Below, piece by piece: positions 18,395-27,025 of a stretch of DNA of 64,000 nucleotides (its first letter is position 1; every line of letters starts with the position of its first letter). The position numbers and the translations under genes are program-made. The stretch spans positions 197,387 to 261,386 of the forward strand of contig NZ_NEHB01000002.1 of NCBI RefSeq assembly GCF_002127655.1. The letters run 5' to 3'. The notes beneath the pieces were generated by a model, which made no database searches, was not told the DNA's origin, and saw nothing but the letters and a program-made list of their open reading frames with translations. Origin of the DNA: Janthinobacterium sp. GW456P. Its GTDB lineage: Bacteria; Pseudomonadota; Gammaproteobacteria; Burkholderiales; Burkholderiaceae_D.

Positions 18395-19777
18395 TCAGAA
18401 CGGCAGGACCGCGTCTGGCTTGGCGGCCAGGATCACGCTCTTGAACTGCCCCTGGATGCGCGCCAGGGCTGCCGGCGTTTCCGCTTCGAAGCGCATGACG
18501 ATCACCGGCGTGGTGTTCGACGAGCGGGCCAGGCCGAAACCGTCCGCGTATTCCACGCGCAAGCCGTCGATGGTGATGATCTGTTCATTGCCGGGGAAGA
18601 CGGCGTCGCGGCGCAACATGTCCATCAGCGCGACGTTCTCGCCCTCCTTCAGTTCCAGGTGCAGTTCCGGCGTGCTGTCTGACTGCGGCAGGGAATTGAG
18701 CAAAGCTGAAGGATCGGCTTCCCGCGTGAGAATTTCCAGCAGGCGCGCGGCCGAATACAGGCCGTCGTCGAAACCGTACCAGCGGTCCTTGAAGAAGATA
18801 TGGCCGCTCATTTCGCCGCCCAGCGGCGCACCCGTTTCGCGCAGCTTGGCTTTTACCAGCGAGTGGCCCGTCTTGTACATCAGCGGCACGCCGCCATGCT
18901 TGCTGATCCACGGCGCCAGGTGGCGCGTGCATTTGACGTCGTACAAAATCTGCGCGCCAGGGTGGCGGGTCAGCACGTCGGCGGCGAACAGCATCATCTG
19001 GCGGTCAGGATAGATGATCTGGCCATCCTTGGTGACCACGCCCAGGCGGTCGCCGTCGCCGTCGAAGGCGATGCCGATTTCGGCATCCGTCTCGGCCAGG
19101 CAGCGGATCAGATCCTGCAGGTTTTCCGGGTGCGCCGGGTCCGGATGGTGGTTCGGGAAATTGCCGTCGACGTCGCAGAACAGTTCAATGACTTCGCAGC
19201 CCATGCCGCGGAACAGGTCGCCCGCGAACGCGCCGGCCACGCCATTGCCGCAGTCGACGGCGATCTTGATCGGGCGCGCCAGCTTGACGTCGCCCAGGAT
19301 GCGCTCCAGGTAGGCGGCGCGGATATCGTGCGTGGCATAGCTGCCCCGGTTGACGCTGGCGCTGCCGTCGTGGGCCATAATGCTGTGGTACAGCGCCTGG
19401 ATCGCTTCGCCGTGGATCGCCTCACCGGCCAGCACCATCTTGAAGCCGTTGTAGTCGGGGGGATTGTGGCTGCCCGTGACCATGATGCCGGAGCGCGTGT
19501 CGAGCACATTCGTGCCGAAATAGACCATCGGCGTGGCCACCACGCCCAGGTCGATGACGTCGACGCCGGCCGCTTGCAAGCCCTGCGCCAGCGCCGCCGT
19601 CAGTTCCGGTCCCGACAGACGGCCATCGCGGCCGATCACGACCCGCTGCTCGCCCTTGGCCAAGGCGGCCTGGCCAAATGCCTGACCGATCTTGTATGCC
19701 ACGCCGGCATCGAGGGTTTTAGCGATGATGCCGCGAATATCGTAGGCCTTGAAGATCGTTCTGGACAATGGGAGCAT
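18395..19777 (-). CDS. Phosphomannomutase/phosphoglucomutase (AlgC-like)
   Basis: 460 residues from the ATG at 19777 (MLPLSRTIFKAYDIRG); an upstream in-frame ATG would add 26 residues unlike the family. Alpha-D-phosphohexomutase that interconverts hexose-1- and -6-phosphates for LPS and exopolysaccharide precursors. The phosphoserine loop is TGSHNPPDYNG, the metal loop is DGDGDRLGV and the sugar-binding loop is GGEMSGH. Dual mannose/glucose specificity is the norm for this betaproteobacterial group but is not proven by sequence. Confidence 0.92.
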   Translation of the reverse strand: MLPLSRTIFKAYDIRGIIAKTLDAGVAYKIGQAFGQAALAKGEQRVVIGRDGRLSGPELTAALAQGLQAAGVDVIDLGVVATPMVYFGTNVLDTRSGIMVTGSHNPPDYNGFKMVLAGEAIHGEAIQALYHSIMAHDGSASVNRGSYATHDIRAAYLERILGDVKLARPIKIAVDCGNGVAGAFAGDLFRGMGCEVIELFCDVDGNFPNHHPDPAHPENLQDLIRCLAETDAEIGIAFDGDGDRLGVVTKDGQIIYPDRQMMLFAADVLTRHPGAQILYDVKCTRHLAPWISKHGGVPLMYKTGHSLVKAKLRETGAPLGGEMSGHIFFKDRWYGFDDGLYSAARLLEILTREADPSALLNSLPQSDSTPELHLELKEGENVALMDMLRRDAVFPGNEQIITIDGLRVEYADGFGLARSSNTTPVIVMRFEAETPAALARIQGQFKSVILAAKPDAVLPF

Positions 19778-19867
19778 GGTGTGGCCGGTATAAGTAGGGT
19801 CAATAAGGTACCTGGCAAGGTGCAGCGCGCGGCTGGCGGCTTGCCACGGTGCCAAGAGTATACCGAA

Positions 19868-20176
19868 TTATACGCGCAGCAGATCGATCGACTTGCCCGA
19901 TTCCACCCACTGCTTGACCCACAGCGGCTGGCGGCCACGGCCTGTCCATTGCTCGGTCGCATTCTCAGGATGGCGGTAACGCACCGCGACTTTGCCCGTG
20001 CGCGGGTGCAAGCCATCGAGTATCAGCTGTTTCAGCGGAATGCCAGCTTGCTGCGCGATGGCCATGATCTGTTCGCGTGCTTTATTCAAGTCTTGGCGCT
20101 CGCGGCTTTTCAATTCCTGTTTGACATTATCTTCCAGTTTGCGCAATTCCAGCATCGTCATCGTAGACAGATCCAT
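19868..20176 (-). CDS. H-NS family nucleoid protein
   Basis: 102 residues from the ATG at 20176 (MDLSTMTMLELRKLED), which has AAAGGA 7 bases upstream; an ATG 7 codons earlier overlaps that ribosome site and is less likely. The N-terminal ~50 residues form a coiled-coil dimerisation region. The C-terminal DNA-binding domain carries the core TGRGRQPLWVKQW. It is a short betaproteobacterial H-NS-like protein (MvaT/BpH3 type size) that would silence AT-rich DNA. The region upstream of it is itself AT-rich, which fits autoregulation. Confidence 0.93.
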   Translation of the reverse strand: MDLSTMTMLELRKLEDNVKQELKSRERQDLNKAREQIMAIAQQAGIPLKQLILDGLHPRTGKVAVRYRHPENATEQWTGRGRQPLWVKQWVESGKSIDLLRV

Positions 20177-20585
20177 TGGTACATCCTTTATATTCATTTA
20201 AATAATAAAATCACGTGGAATATACTACATTGCATAAATATCTGTGCACCAACGCATAATCCATCATCAATTGAATCACGGCCCTCGATTTATTTGGCGG
20301 GCCAACATTAAGATTAAATGAAGAATATCCGGAAGCACGCATGAAAAATGAATAACCATGAATAAAATGGCATTCCCGCGTGCCTGACCGGCATGCCGGC
20401 CGATTATGATCGCTATACGGCAGCGTGACATACCGCTGAATCAAATTCCCATGCAGCATAATCGGCGCCCGCGTTTTTCTTCCCGCCGGCCATGCGCGCA
20501 ATCGGATACCTGCCAGAAATGCCCCAACGCCAAAGAGCGGGCATGCTTATAATACAGGCGCGTAGTTCACCTCACCCCGGCACAT
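20177..20585. other. Intergenic region, 409 bases, no gene seen
   Basis: Lies between the divergent H-NS gene and apaH. Positions ~20198-20340 are clearly AT-rich, a likely binding zone for H-NS itself. A perfect 12-base palindrome CCGGCATGCCGG sits at 20388-20399, and TATAAT at 20548-20553 is a plausible -10 element for apaH with no clear -35. No coding frame is credible. Confidence 0.5.
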
Positions 20586-21425
20586 ATGAAAACTTACTTT
20601 ATCGGCGATCTGCAAGGCTGTCATGCACAAACCGTCGAATTGATCGAACGGATCCAGGCGGCAGCGGGCGGTCCGTACCGCCTGCTGTTCGCGGGGGACT
20701 TGATCAATCGCGGCCCGGCCTCGCTGGCCACCCTGCGCCACGTGCACGCACTGGCGCGGCAAGGCCTGGCCGACAGCGTCCTGGGCAACCATGACTTGCA
20801 CTTGCTGGCCGTGGCCAACGGCATCCGGCCCGAGCATGCGTCCGACACCCTCGCCGACATCCTCGATGCGCCCGACCGCGAGGAATTGATCACCTGGCTG
20901 CGCCAGCGGCCACTGGCCCTGGAACACGATGGCCATGTGCTCGTGCATGCGGGTTTGCTGCCGCAATGGAGCGCGGTCCAGGCCCTGTCCCTGAGCGGGG
21001 AGGTGTCCGCCATGCTGCGCAGCGACGATTGGGTGGCGTTCCTGCGCACCATGTACGGCAACGAGCCGGCCGCCTGGCGCGACGACCTGCAGGGTGCCGA
21101 CCGGCTGCGCTGCATCGTCAACGCCATGACGCGGCTGCGCTTTTGCACGCCGGACGGCGTGATGGATTTCAAGGTGAAGGAAAGCGGCAGCCCGCCGCCA
21201 GGCTCCGGCCTGCTGCCCTGGTTCGACGTGCCAGGCCGGCGCAGCGCCGGCGACACCATCGTCTTCGGCCACTGGTCGGCGCTGGGACTGCTACTACGGC
21301 CGCACCTGATCGGGCTCGATAGCGGCTGCGTCTGGGGCGGAAAACTCTCGGCCGTGTGCCTGGAAGACCGCTCCTTGCTGCAAGTCGATTGTCCCGCCTT
21401 CCGGCAGCACAGCGGCAAGCAGTAA
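20586..21425 (+). CDS. apaH: Symmetrical bis(5'-nucleosyl)-tetraphosphatase
   Basis: 279 residues. Metallophosphatase that splits Ap4A to two ADP and also decaps Np4-RNAs. The metal-binding blocks are in order: GDLQGCH (D8, H13), GDLINRGP (D38, R42) and GNHDLH, with HAGLLP later. Length matches E. coli ApaH. It appears monocistronic; the gene after it belongs to another unit. Confidence 0.95.
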   Translation: MKTYFIGDLQGCHAQTVELIERIQAAAGGPYRLLFAGDLINRGPASLATLRHVHALARQGLADSVLGNHDLHLLAVANGIRPEHASDTLADILDAPDREELITWLRQRPLALEHDGHVLVHAGLLPQWSAVQALSLSGEVSAMLRSDDWVAFLRTMYGNEPAAWRDDLQGADRLRCIVNAMTRLRFCTPDGVMDFKVKESGSPPPGSGLLPWFDVPGRRSAGDTIVFGHWSALGLLLRPHLIGLDSGCVWGGKLSAVCLEDRSLLQVDCPAFRQHSGKQ

Positions 21426-21518
21426 GCGTCAAGCTTGGCGCGCATATGCTTAGTCGAAATCGGTCGTTGGCCTTGCCGCGTCTGGCCCGTATGATGCAGC
21501 TTTTGCCTTTGCGATCCC

Positions 21519-22439
21519 ATGCATCCTGATACCGACAGACTGGCGCGCTGGCTGCTCGGCAGCCTGGAACTCGACACCGCCGTCCTGCATGTGGGCCAGT
21601 ACTGCGGCCGCTGGCGCGCTTCCACGGCGGGCCGGGAACTGGGCAGCTTTCACCTGGTGCTCGACGGCCATTGCTACTTGCACCTCGACGGCGCGGCACC
21701 GATCGCGCTCGGCCCGCGCGACGGCGTCTTCCTGCTGCGCGACTTGCCGCACTTCCTCAGTCCCCACAGCGATCCGCTGCAGGCGGTGAGTGCGCAAGCG
21801 ATGCTGCCGCTGCAAACGCCCACGCAGCAGCCAGCGACGGCGCTGGCCTGCGGCTTCTTTCAATTTCGCGGCGCCCTCTCCGCGCTGATCGTCGACTCCT
21901 TCCCGCCGTATCTGCTGATACGCGGCGACGCGCCCGCCTTCAGCGCCGCCGCCGCGCTGTTCGACTTGATCCTGCTTGAGGCCGGCGGCGATCCGGAGCA
22001 ACCGTCACCGCTCATCGCGCGCCTGGTCGAGCTGCTGTTCTTTTACCTGATCCGCCATGTGGCGCAGGGCGAACAGGTGGCGGCCGGCCTGCTGTCGCTG
22101 CTGCACCAGCCCGCGTTTTCGCCGCTGCTCGAACGCATGCTCGACGCCCCTGCCGACGACTGGTCGATCGAGAACATGGCCAAGGCAGCGTGCATGTCGC
22201 GCGCCAGCTTCTGCAAGCATTTCGCCAGCGCCAGCGGCCACTCGCCGGCCCAGTTCCTGCTCCTGCTGCGCATGAAGATCGCCGCGCGGCGCCTGCACGA
22301 CGGCGTCTCCGTCGAACGCGCGGCCGAACTGGTGGGCTACCGCTCGCACGCCGCCTTTACGCGCGCCTTCAAGCGGGTCACGGGCGAGCAGCCGGGCGCC
22401 TACCGGCGCGACCAGCGCCAGCGTCAGCTCGCCAGCTGA
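21519..22439 (+). CDS. AraC family transcriptional regulator with cupin domain
   Basis: 306 residues. The N-terminal half (about 5-180) is a Cupin_6-type effector domain: LARWLLGSLELDTAVLHVG, then a LRDLPHFLS segment. The C-terminal half has the two AraC helix-turn-helices (SIENMAKAACMSRASFCKHFA and VERAAELVGYRSHAAFTRAFKRVTG). Members of this subfamily commonly sit beside the AhpD-like genes they control. Here an AhpD-like gene starts 118 bases downstream in the same direction. The ligand is unknown. Confidence 0.92.
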   Translation: MHPDTDRLARWLLGSLELDTAVLHVGQYCGRWRASTAGRELGSFHLVLDGHCYLHLDGAAPIALGPRDGVFLLRDLPHFLSPHSDPLQAVSAQAMLPLQTPTQQPATALACGFFQFRGALSALIVDSFPPYLLIRGDAPAFSAAAALFDLILLEAGGDPEQPSPLIARLVELLFFYLIRHVAQGEQVAAGLLSLLHQPAFSPLLERMLDAPADDWSIENMAKAACMSRASFCKHFASASGHSPAQFLLLLRMKIAARRLHDGVSVERAAELVGYRSHAAFTRAFKRVTGEQPGAYRRDQRQRQLAS

Positions 22440-22496
22440 CGTCAAGCATTCCACAATCGCAGACGAACGAGCACAAAAGGACGACGCTGACGTCTG

Positions 22497-22523
22497 TTGC
22501 GTGCACGGCATGGCCGATATAAT
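22497..22523 (+). promoter_or_regulatory. Candidate promoter of the AhpD/ACAD/ABC cluster
   Basis: A perfect TATAAT at 22518-22523 lies 35 bases before the AhpD-like start. The best -35 match is TTGCGT at 22497-22502, with a short 15-base spacer, as often seen at activator-dependent promoters. An AraC-type activator is encoded immediately upstream. Confidence 0.4.
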
Positions 22524-22557
22524 GACCGGGTGACTTACTAACTTAGCAAGGTACCCC

Positions 22558-23112
22558 ATGTCCCGTCTGACGCTGCACACTCTCGATACCGCCCCGGCCG
22601 ACAGCCGCCCCTTCGTGGAAAAAGCCATCGCCAACAATGGCTTCCTGCCCAACCTGATCGGCGTGCTGGCCAATGCCCCGCTGGCACTGGAAACCTATCT
22701 GACCGTCTCCGGCATCAATGCGCGCGCCAGCTTGAGCCTGATGGAACGCGAAGTGGTGCAGATCACGGCCGCGCGCATCCATGGCTGCGATTTCTGCATC
22801 GCCGGCCATAGCGCCATCTCGCTGAAAAAAGCGGGCCAGACACCGGACACGGTGCGCGCCCTGCAGCACGGCCAGCCGACGGGCGATACGAAGCTCGATG
22901 CCGTCGCCGCCTTCGCCACGGCCGTCATCGCCACGCGCGGCGCCGTCGCCGACAGCGACTATCAAGCCTTCCTGGCCGCCGGCTATAACGAGCAACAGGC
23001 GCTGGAAGTCGTGCTGGGCATCAGCCTGGCCACCCTGTGCAATTTCTCCAACAGCCTGGCCGGCACGCCGGTCAATCCACAATTGACGCCCTACCTGCCT
23101 GGCGCCGTCTGA
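22558..23112 (+). CDS. AhpD-like / carboxymuconolactone decarboxylase family protein
   Basis: 184 residues with the AhpD-fold peroxidase motif HGCDFCIAGH (redox cysteines C77 and C80, His84). AhpD-like proteins reduce peroxides or act as redox partners through this CxxC. The family is broad and many members have unknown substrates. It is the first gene of a run with the flavoprotein and the ABC importer; the next gene starts 1 base after its stop. A role in detoxifying a by-product of the flavoenzyme is plausible but inferred. Confidence 0.88.
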   Translation: MSRLTLHTLDTAPADSRPFVEKAIANNGFLPNLIGVLANAPLALETYLTVSGINARASLSLMEREVVQITAARIHGCDFCIAGHSAISLKKAGQTPDTVRALQHGQPTGDTKLDAVAAFATAVIATRGAVADSDYQAFLAAGYNEQQALEVVLGISLATLCNFSNSLAGTPVNPQLTPYLPGAV

Positions 23113-23113
23113 C

Positions 23114-24199
23114 ATGGCGAACCTCACTCACTGGCTGCACATGCATGCCGACCAACTCGATCAATCGTCGGAGCTGGCTGAAACCGTATTACCGGCATTG
23201 GCCGGCGACAAGCTGCTGGCCATCGGCGTGCCGCAGGAACACGGCGGCGCGGGCGGCGACGTGCGCGACGCCATCGAGGCCATCGCCAAAGTGGCCGAGC
23301 AATCGGTGACGGCGGCCTTTGTCTTCTGGGGCCAGCGCTGCTTCATCGAATTCCTGCTGCAAAGCGAGAACCGCGCGCTGGCCGAGCGCCGCTTGCCCGG
23401 CCTGCTGGCCGGCACGCAGGCAGGAGCCAGCGGTTTGTCGAACGCGATGAAATTCTTGTCCGGCATCGAACAGCTGCAAATCACGGGCGCGCGCCACGAT
23501 GACGGCTTGCTGGTCGACGGCGGCCTGGCCTGGGTGACCAACCTGCGCAAGGCCGGCTTTGTCGCGGCGGCGGCCGTGGCGCCCAACGACGGCGCGCCGC
23601 CCGTCATCGTCGCCTTCGACAGCGGCACGGCGGGCGTGCAGCGCAGCGACGACCTGGACCTGATCGCCCTGCGCGGCAGCAATACGGCTTCCGTCAAGCT
23701 GGCGCAGGTGCACATCCCCGCCGCGGACATCATCAGCGACAATGCGCCAGCCTGGCTGCCGCAGGTGCGCCCGTCGTTCCTCGGCATGCAGTGCGGCCTG
23801 TCGATCGGCCTGGCACGCGCCAGCCTGGCAAAGGCGGCGCAGATTTCCGCCGGCTCGCGCAACCAGCTCACGCCGCGCATCGAAACGCTGCAAACGACAC
23901 TGGAAGGCGCCGTCGCCACCCTGCTGGCCGGCGTGCACGATGGCCGCTTCAAGACGCAGGCGCCGGCCATGTTCCGCCTGCGCATACAGCTGGCCGATGT
24001 GCTGCAGCAGGCGCTGATGCTGGAACTGCAAGCCATGGGCGGGCGCGCCTACCTGAACGCCGAGCAGCAGGGCTTCGCCCGCCGCTGGCGCGAATCGTCT
24101 TTCATCCCCATCGTCACCCCCAGCCTGACGCAGTTGCAGGCGGCCTTGCAACTGTTCGACAGCCAGCAGGCGGCGAAAGCGGCGGGAGCATCGGCATGA
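23114..24199 (+). CDS. Acyl-CoA dehydrogenase-like flavoprotein
   Basis: 361 residues, slightly shorter than typical acyl-CoA dehydrogenases (~380). The N-terminal helical domain contains AIGVPQEHGGAGGDVRDAIEAIA, the middle is a beta-domain (GLSNAMKFLSGIEQL, VDGGLAWVTNLRKAG), and the C-terminus is helical. I could not place the usual catalytic Glu with confidence. The closest functional analogues near sulfonate-type importers are flavin-dependent monooxygenases of the DszC/SfnB group, so it may oxygenate an imported compound instead of oxidising a CoA ester. Its stop overlaps the ABC ATPase start (ATGA). Confidence 0.8.
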   Translation: MANLTHWLHMHADQLDQSSELAETVLPALAGDKLLAIGVPQEHGGAGGDVRDAIEAIAKVAEQSVTAAFVFWGQRCFIEFLLQSENRALAERRLPGLLAGTQAGASGLSNAMKFLSGIEQLQITGARHDDGLLVDGGLAWVTNLRKAGFVAAAAVAPNDGAPPVIVAFDSGTAGVQRSDDLDLIALRGSNTASVKLAQVHIPAADIISDNAPAWLPQVRPSFLGMQCGLSIGLARASLAKAAQISAGSRNQLTPRIETLQTTLEGAVATLLAGVHDGRFKTQAPAMFRLRIQLADVLQQALMLELQAMGGRAYLNAEQQGFARRWRESSFIPIVTPSLTQLQAALQLFDSQQAAKAAGASA

Positions 24200-24984
24200 G
24201 CGTTGCTGATTGGGCCTTGCAGGCGCAGGACCTAAGCTTTTCCTATGCGGGCAGCGCGCCCGTGTTCCAGCACGTCTCGCTGGGCGTGCGCAAACGCGAG
24301 ATCGTCTGCCTGCTGGGCGGCAGCGGCTGCGGCAAATCGAGCCTGCTGCGGGTGCTGGCCGGCTTGCAGCCGCCATCGACGGGCGCCATTCAATTCCTCG
24401 ATGCGCCCATGCGCGAACCGGACCCGCGCAGCGCCCTCGTGTTCCAGCAAGCGAGCCTTTTGCCCTGGCTGAACGTCACGGGCAACGCGGGCTTCGGCCT
24501 GGACTTCAAGCACCAGCCGCAGCTCACGCGCGCAGCGCACGAGGCGCGCGTGGCGCAAGCCATCGAAGCGGTGGGCCTGAAGGGGCGCGAAAAACTGTAT
24601 CCGTCCGCCCTGTCGGGCGGCATGGCGCAGCGCGTGGCGCTGGCCCGCGCGCTGGCGCGCGAACCGGAACTGCTGTTCGCCGACGAACCGTTTTCCGCGC
24701 TCGACGCCATTACCCGCGCCGAGATGCAGTCGCTGCTGGTCGACGTGGTGCACCGCTGGCACACGGCCGTGCTGCTGGTGACGCACGATATCGACGAAGC
24801 CATCCTCGTCGCCGACCGCATCCTGCTCATGGGCGGCAAGCCGGGCAACATCGTGCGCGAATGGTCCGTCGCCATCGACCAGCCCCGCATCGGCCACAGC
24901 GCCGACGTGATCGCCCTCAAGATGGACATCCTCGACGCCCTGCAAGCGCTGCAACAGCAAGATCAGGCCCACGCCGCCCACTAA
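24196..24984 (+). CDS. ABC transporter ATP-binding protein (SsuB/TauB type)
   Basis: 262 residues from the ATG at 24196, which overlaps the preceding stop. Walker A GGSGCGKS at 41-48, signature LSGGMAQR at 139-146, Walker B LLFADEP at 159-165 and switch His in VTHDIDEA. It belongs to the nitrate/sulfonate/taurine importer ATPases. The binding protein and permease genes follow directly, so the importer is complete. Confidence 0.93.
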   Translation: MSVADWALQAQDLSFSYAGSAPVFQHVSLGVRKREIVCLLGGSGCGKSSLLRVLAGLQPPSTGAIQFLDAPMREPDPRSALVFQQASLLPWLNVTGNAGFGLDFKHQPQLTRAAHEARVAQAIEAVGLKGREKLYPSALSGGMAQRVALARALAREPELLFADEPFSALDAITRAEMQSLLVDVVHRWHTAVLLVTHDIDEAILVADRILLMGGKPGNIVREWSVAIDQPRIGHSADVIALKMDILDALQALQQQDQAHAAH

Positions 24985-25004
24985 TGCACTTTACTGGAAC
25001 CTTC

Positions 25005-26249
25005 ATGTCCCTCCCACACGATAACAAACCCCTGCATATCTGCGCCTCCTCCGATTGCGACTGCGGCCTGACGCGGCGCGACTTCCTGCGCATGTCGGCC
25101 CTGGCCACGGCCAGCGTCGCCTCCCCCCTGCTGTTCGCCGGCGACGCCATGGCCCAGCAAGATCCGAAAGGCGATGACCAGCCCGTAAAGATCGGCTACC
25201 TGCCGATTACCGACGCCACTCCGCTGCTCGTCGCTCACGCGCGCAAGCTGTTCGAGGCGGAAGGCTTGCAGGCGGAAACGCCGCGCCTGTTCCGCAGCTG
25301 GGCGCAGATCATCGAAGCCTTCGTTGCCGGCCAGGTGAACGTCATCCACCTGCTGTCGCCGGCCACCCTGTGGGTGCGCTACGGCGCCAAGTTCCCGGCG
25401 AAGGTCGTCGCCTGGAACCACATCAACGGTTCCGCGCTGACCGTGGCCAACGAAATCAACAAGGTTTCCGACCTGGGCGGGCGCACGGTCGCGATCCCGT
25501 TCTGGTACTCGATCCACAACATCCTGCTGCAGCAGATCCTGTCCTCGAACGGCCTGACCCCGGTCACGCGCGCGCGCAACGCGGCCATCAAGCCGAATGA
25601 AGTCAACCTGATCGTGCTGGCGCCGGCCGAAATGGTCTCGGCCCTGGCCGCCAAGTCGATCGCCGGCTACATCGTGGCCGAGCCGTTCAATGCGGCGGCG
25701 GAAAACGCCGGCATCGGCAAGATCCTGCGCTTCTCGGGCGACGTGTGGAAAAACCATGCGTGCTGCGTCACCTTCCTGTCCGAGCGCGACATCAATACGC
25801 GCCCGGAATGGGCGCAAAAGGTCACCAACGCCATCGTCAAGGCGCAGCTGTGGACGCGCACGAACCAGGTCGACACGGCCAAGCTGCTGTCGAACGTGGG
25901 CGAGCACCGCTACACGCCGCATCCGCTGCAGGTGCTGACCAAGGTGCTGGCCACCACCGACTACGCCGGCTATGAAAAGCAGGGCCTGATCGTGCACAAG
26001 AACTGGCAGCAGCGCCGCATCGACTTCCAGCCGTATCCGTTTGCCTCGTACACGGAAGAACTGGTGCGCGCCATCGGCCGCACCAAGGTCGAAGGCGATA
26101 CGCGCTTCCTGGCGAATCTCGATCCGAAATTTGCCGCGCGCGACCTGGTTGACGACCGCTTCGTGCGCAAGGCCATCACGGCAGTCGGCGGCCCGGCCGC
26201 CTTCGGCTTGCCGGCCAACCTGCTGCGCAGCGAAACCGTGGCGGTCTGA
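25005..26249 (+). CDS. Tat-exported ABC transporter substrate-binding protein
   Basis: 414 residues from the ATG at 25005 (GGAA 7 bases upstream). An ATG 7 codons earlier overlaps the stop of the ATPase gene and is the alternative. The N-terminus carries a twin-arginine signal (LTRRDFLRMSALATAS, cleavage near AMA-QQ). Ahead of it is a short Cys-containing segment (HICASSDCDCG). The mature part is an NMT1/SsuA-like binding fold (IGYLPITDATPLLVAHARKLF, GRTVAIPFWYSIHNI). This class binds sulfonates, nitrate, cyanate or pyrimidine-like ligands; the ligand here is unknown. Confidence 0.9.
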   Translation: MSLPHDNKPLHICASSDCDCGLTRRDFLRMSALATASVASPLLFAGDAMAQQDPKGDDQPVKIGYLPITDATPLLVAHARKLFEAEGLQAETPRLFRSWAQIIEAFVAGQVNVIHLLSPATLWVRYGAKFPAKVVAWNHINGSALTVANEINKVSDLGGRTVAIPFWYSIHNILLQQILSSNGLTPVTRARNAAIKPNEVNLIVLAPAEMVSALAAKSIAGYIVAEPFNAAAENAGIGKILRFSGDVWKNHACCVTFLSERDINTRPEWAQKVTNAIVKAQLWTRTNQVDTAKLLSNVGEHRYTPHPLQVLTKVLATTDYAGYEKQGLIVHKNWQQRRIDFQPYPFASYTEELVRAIGRTKVEGDTRFLANLDPKFAARDLVDDRFVRKAITAVGGPAAFGLPANLLRSETVAV

Positions 26250-26251
26250 CG

Positions 26252-27016
26252 ATGGCAAGCAAGTTGTTCACGAAATTCGGCCTGCCCCTGGTGGGGCTGG
26301 CCTGTGCCTTGCTGCTGTGGTCCATGGGCGTGGCGGCGCTGGAGAAATCCACGCCCATCGCCACCGCCTTCGCGCCCTTGCCCACGGCGCTGGCGTTCAG
26401 GGAGATGGTGGGCGGTGCCGATATCTGGCTGCACGTGGTCTTGAGCCTGCAAAGGGTGGCCGTGGGCCTGGGGCTGGCGATCGTCATCGGCGTGCCGCTC
26501 GGCGTGCTGGTGGCCATGTCGAAGCGCTTTTCCGGCGCGGCCATGCCGCTGTTCCAACTGCTGCGCATGATTTCGCCGCTGTCGTGGATGCCGATCGCCG
26601 TGATGGTGCTGGGCGTGGGCGACGCGCCCGTATACTTCCTGCTGGCGTTCGCGGCCGTCTGGCCGATTTTGCTCAATACGGCGGCCGGCGTGGCGCGGCT
26701 CGACCCGAACTGGCTGCTGCTGGCACGCAGCCTGTCGGCTACGCGCAGCGAGATCGTCTTCAAGGTGATTTTGCCGGGCATCACGGCCGATATCCTGACG
26801 GGCGTGCGCCTGGCCATCGGCATCATCTGGATCGTGCTGGTGCCGGCCGAAATGCTGGGCGTGTCGGCAGGCCTCGGCTACTTCATCCTCGACACGCGCG
26901 ACCGCCTCGCGTATTCGGAGCTGATGGCTGCCATCGTGCTGATCGGGATGTTAGGTTTCATCCTCGACTACCTGGCCCGCGCCGCGCATGCGCGCTGGCT
27001 GCACGTGAAGACCTAA
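26252..27016 (+). CDS. ABC transporter permease (SsuC/TauC type)
   Basis: 254 residues, about six membrane helices, with the BPD-transport inner-membrane signature around ARSLSATRSEIVFKVILPG (EAA loop). It completes the importer and starts 2 bases after the binding-protein stop. The gene converges with an acyltransferase gene only 9 bases away, leaving almost no room for a terminator. Confidence 0.93.
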   Translation: MASKLFTKFGLPLVGLACALLLWSMGVAALEKSTPIATAFAPLPTALAFREMVGGADIWLHVVLSLQRVAVGLGLAIVIGVPLGVLVAMSKRFSGAAMPLFQLLRMISPLSWMPIAVMVLGVGDAPVYFLLAFAAVWPILLNTAAGVARLDPNWLLLARSLSATRSEIVFKVILPGITADILTGVRLAIGIIWIVLVPAEMLGVSAGLGYFILDTRDRLAYSELMAAIVLIGMLGFILDYLARAAHARWLHVKT

Positions 27017-27025
27017 GCCAATGCG

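Noticed and set aside
20388..20399. Perfect palindrome CCGGCATGCCGG
   Set aside because: Short GC palindromes arise by chance in such DNA and it is not repeated nearby, so I do not call an operator.
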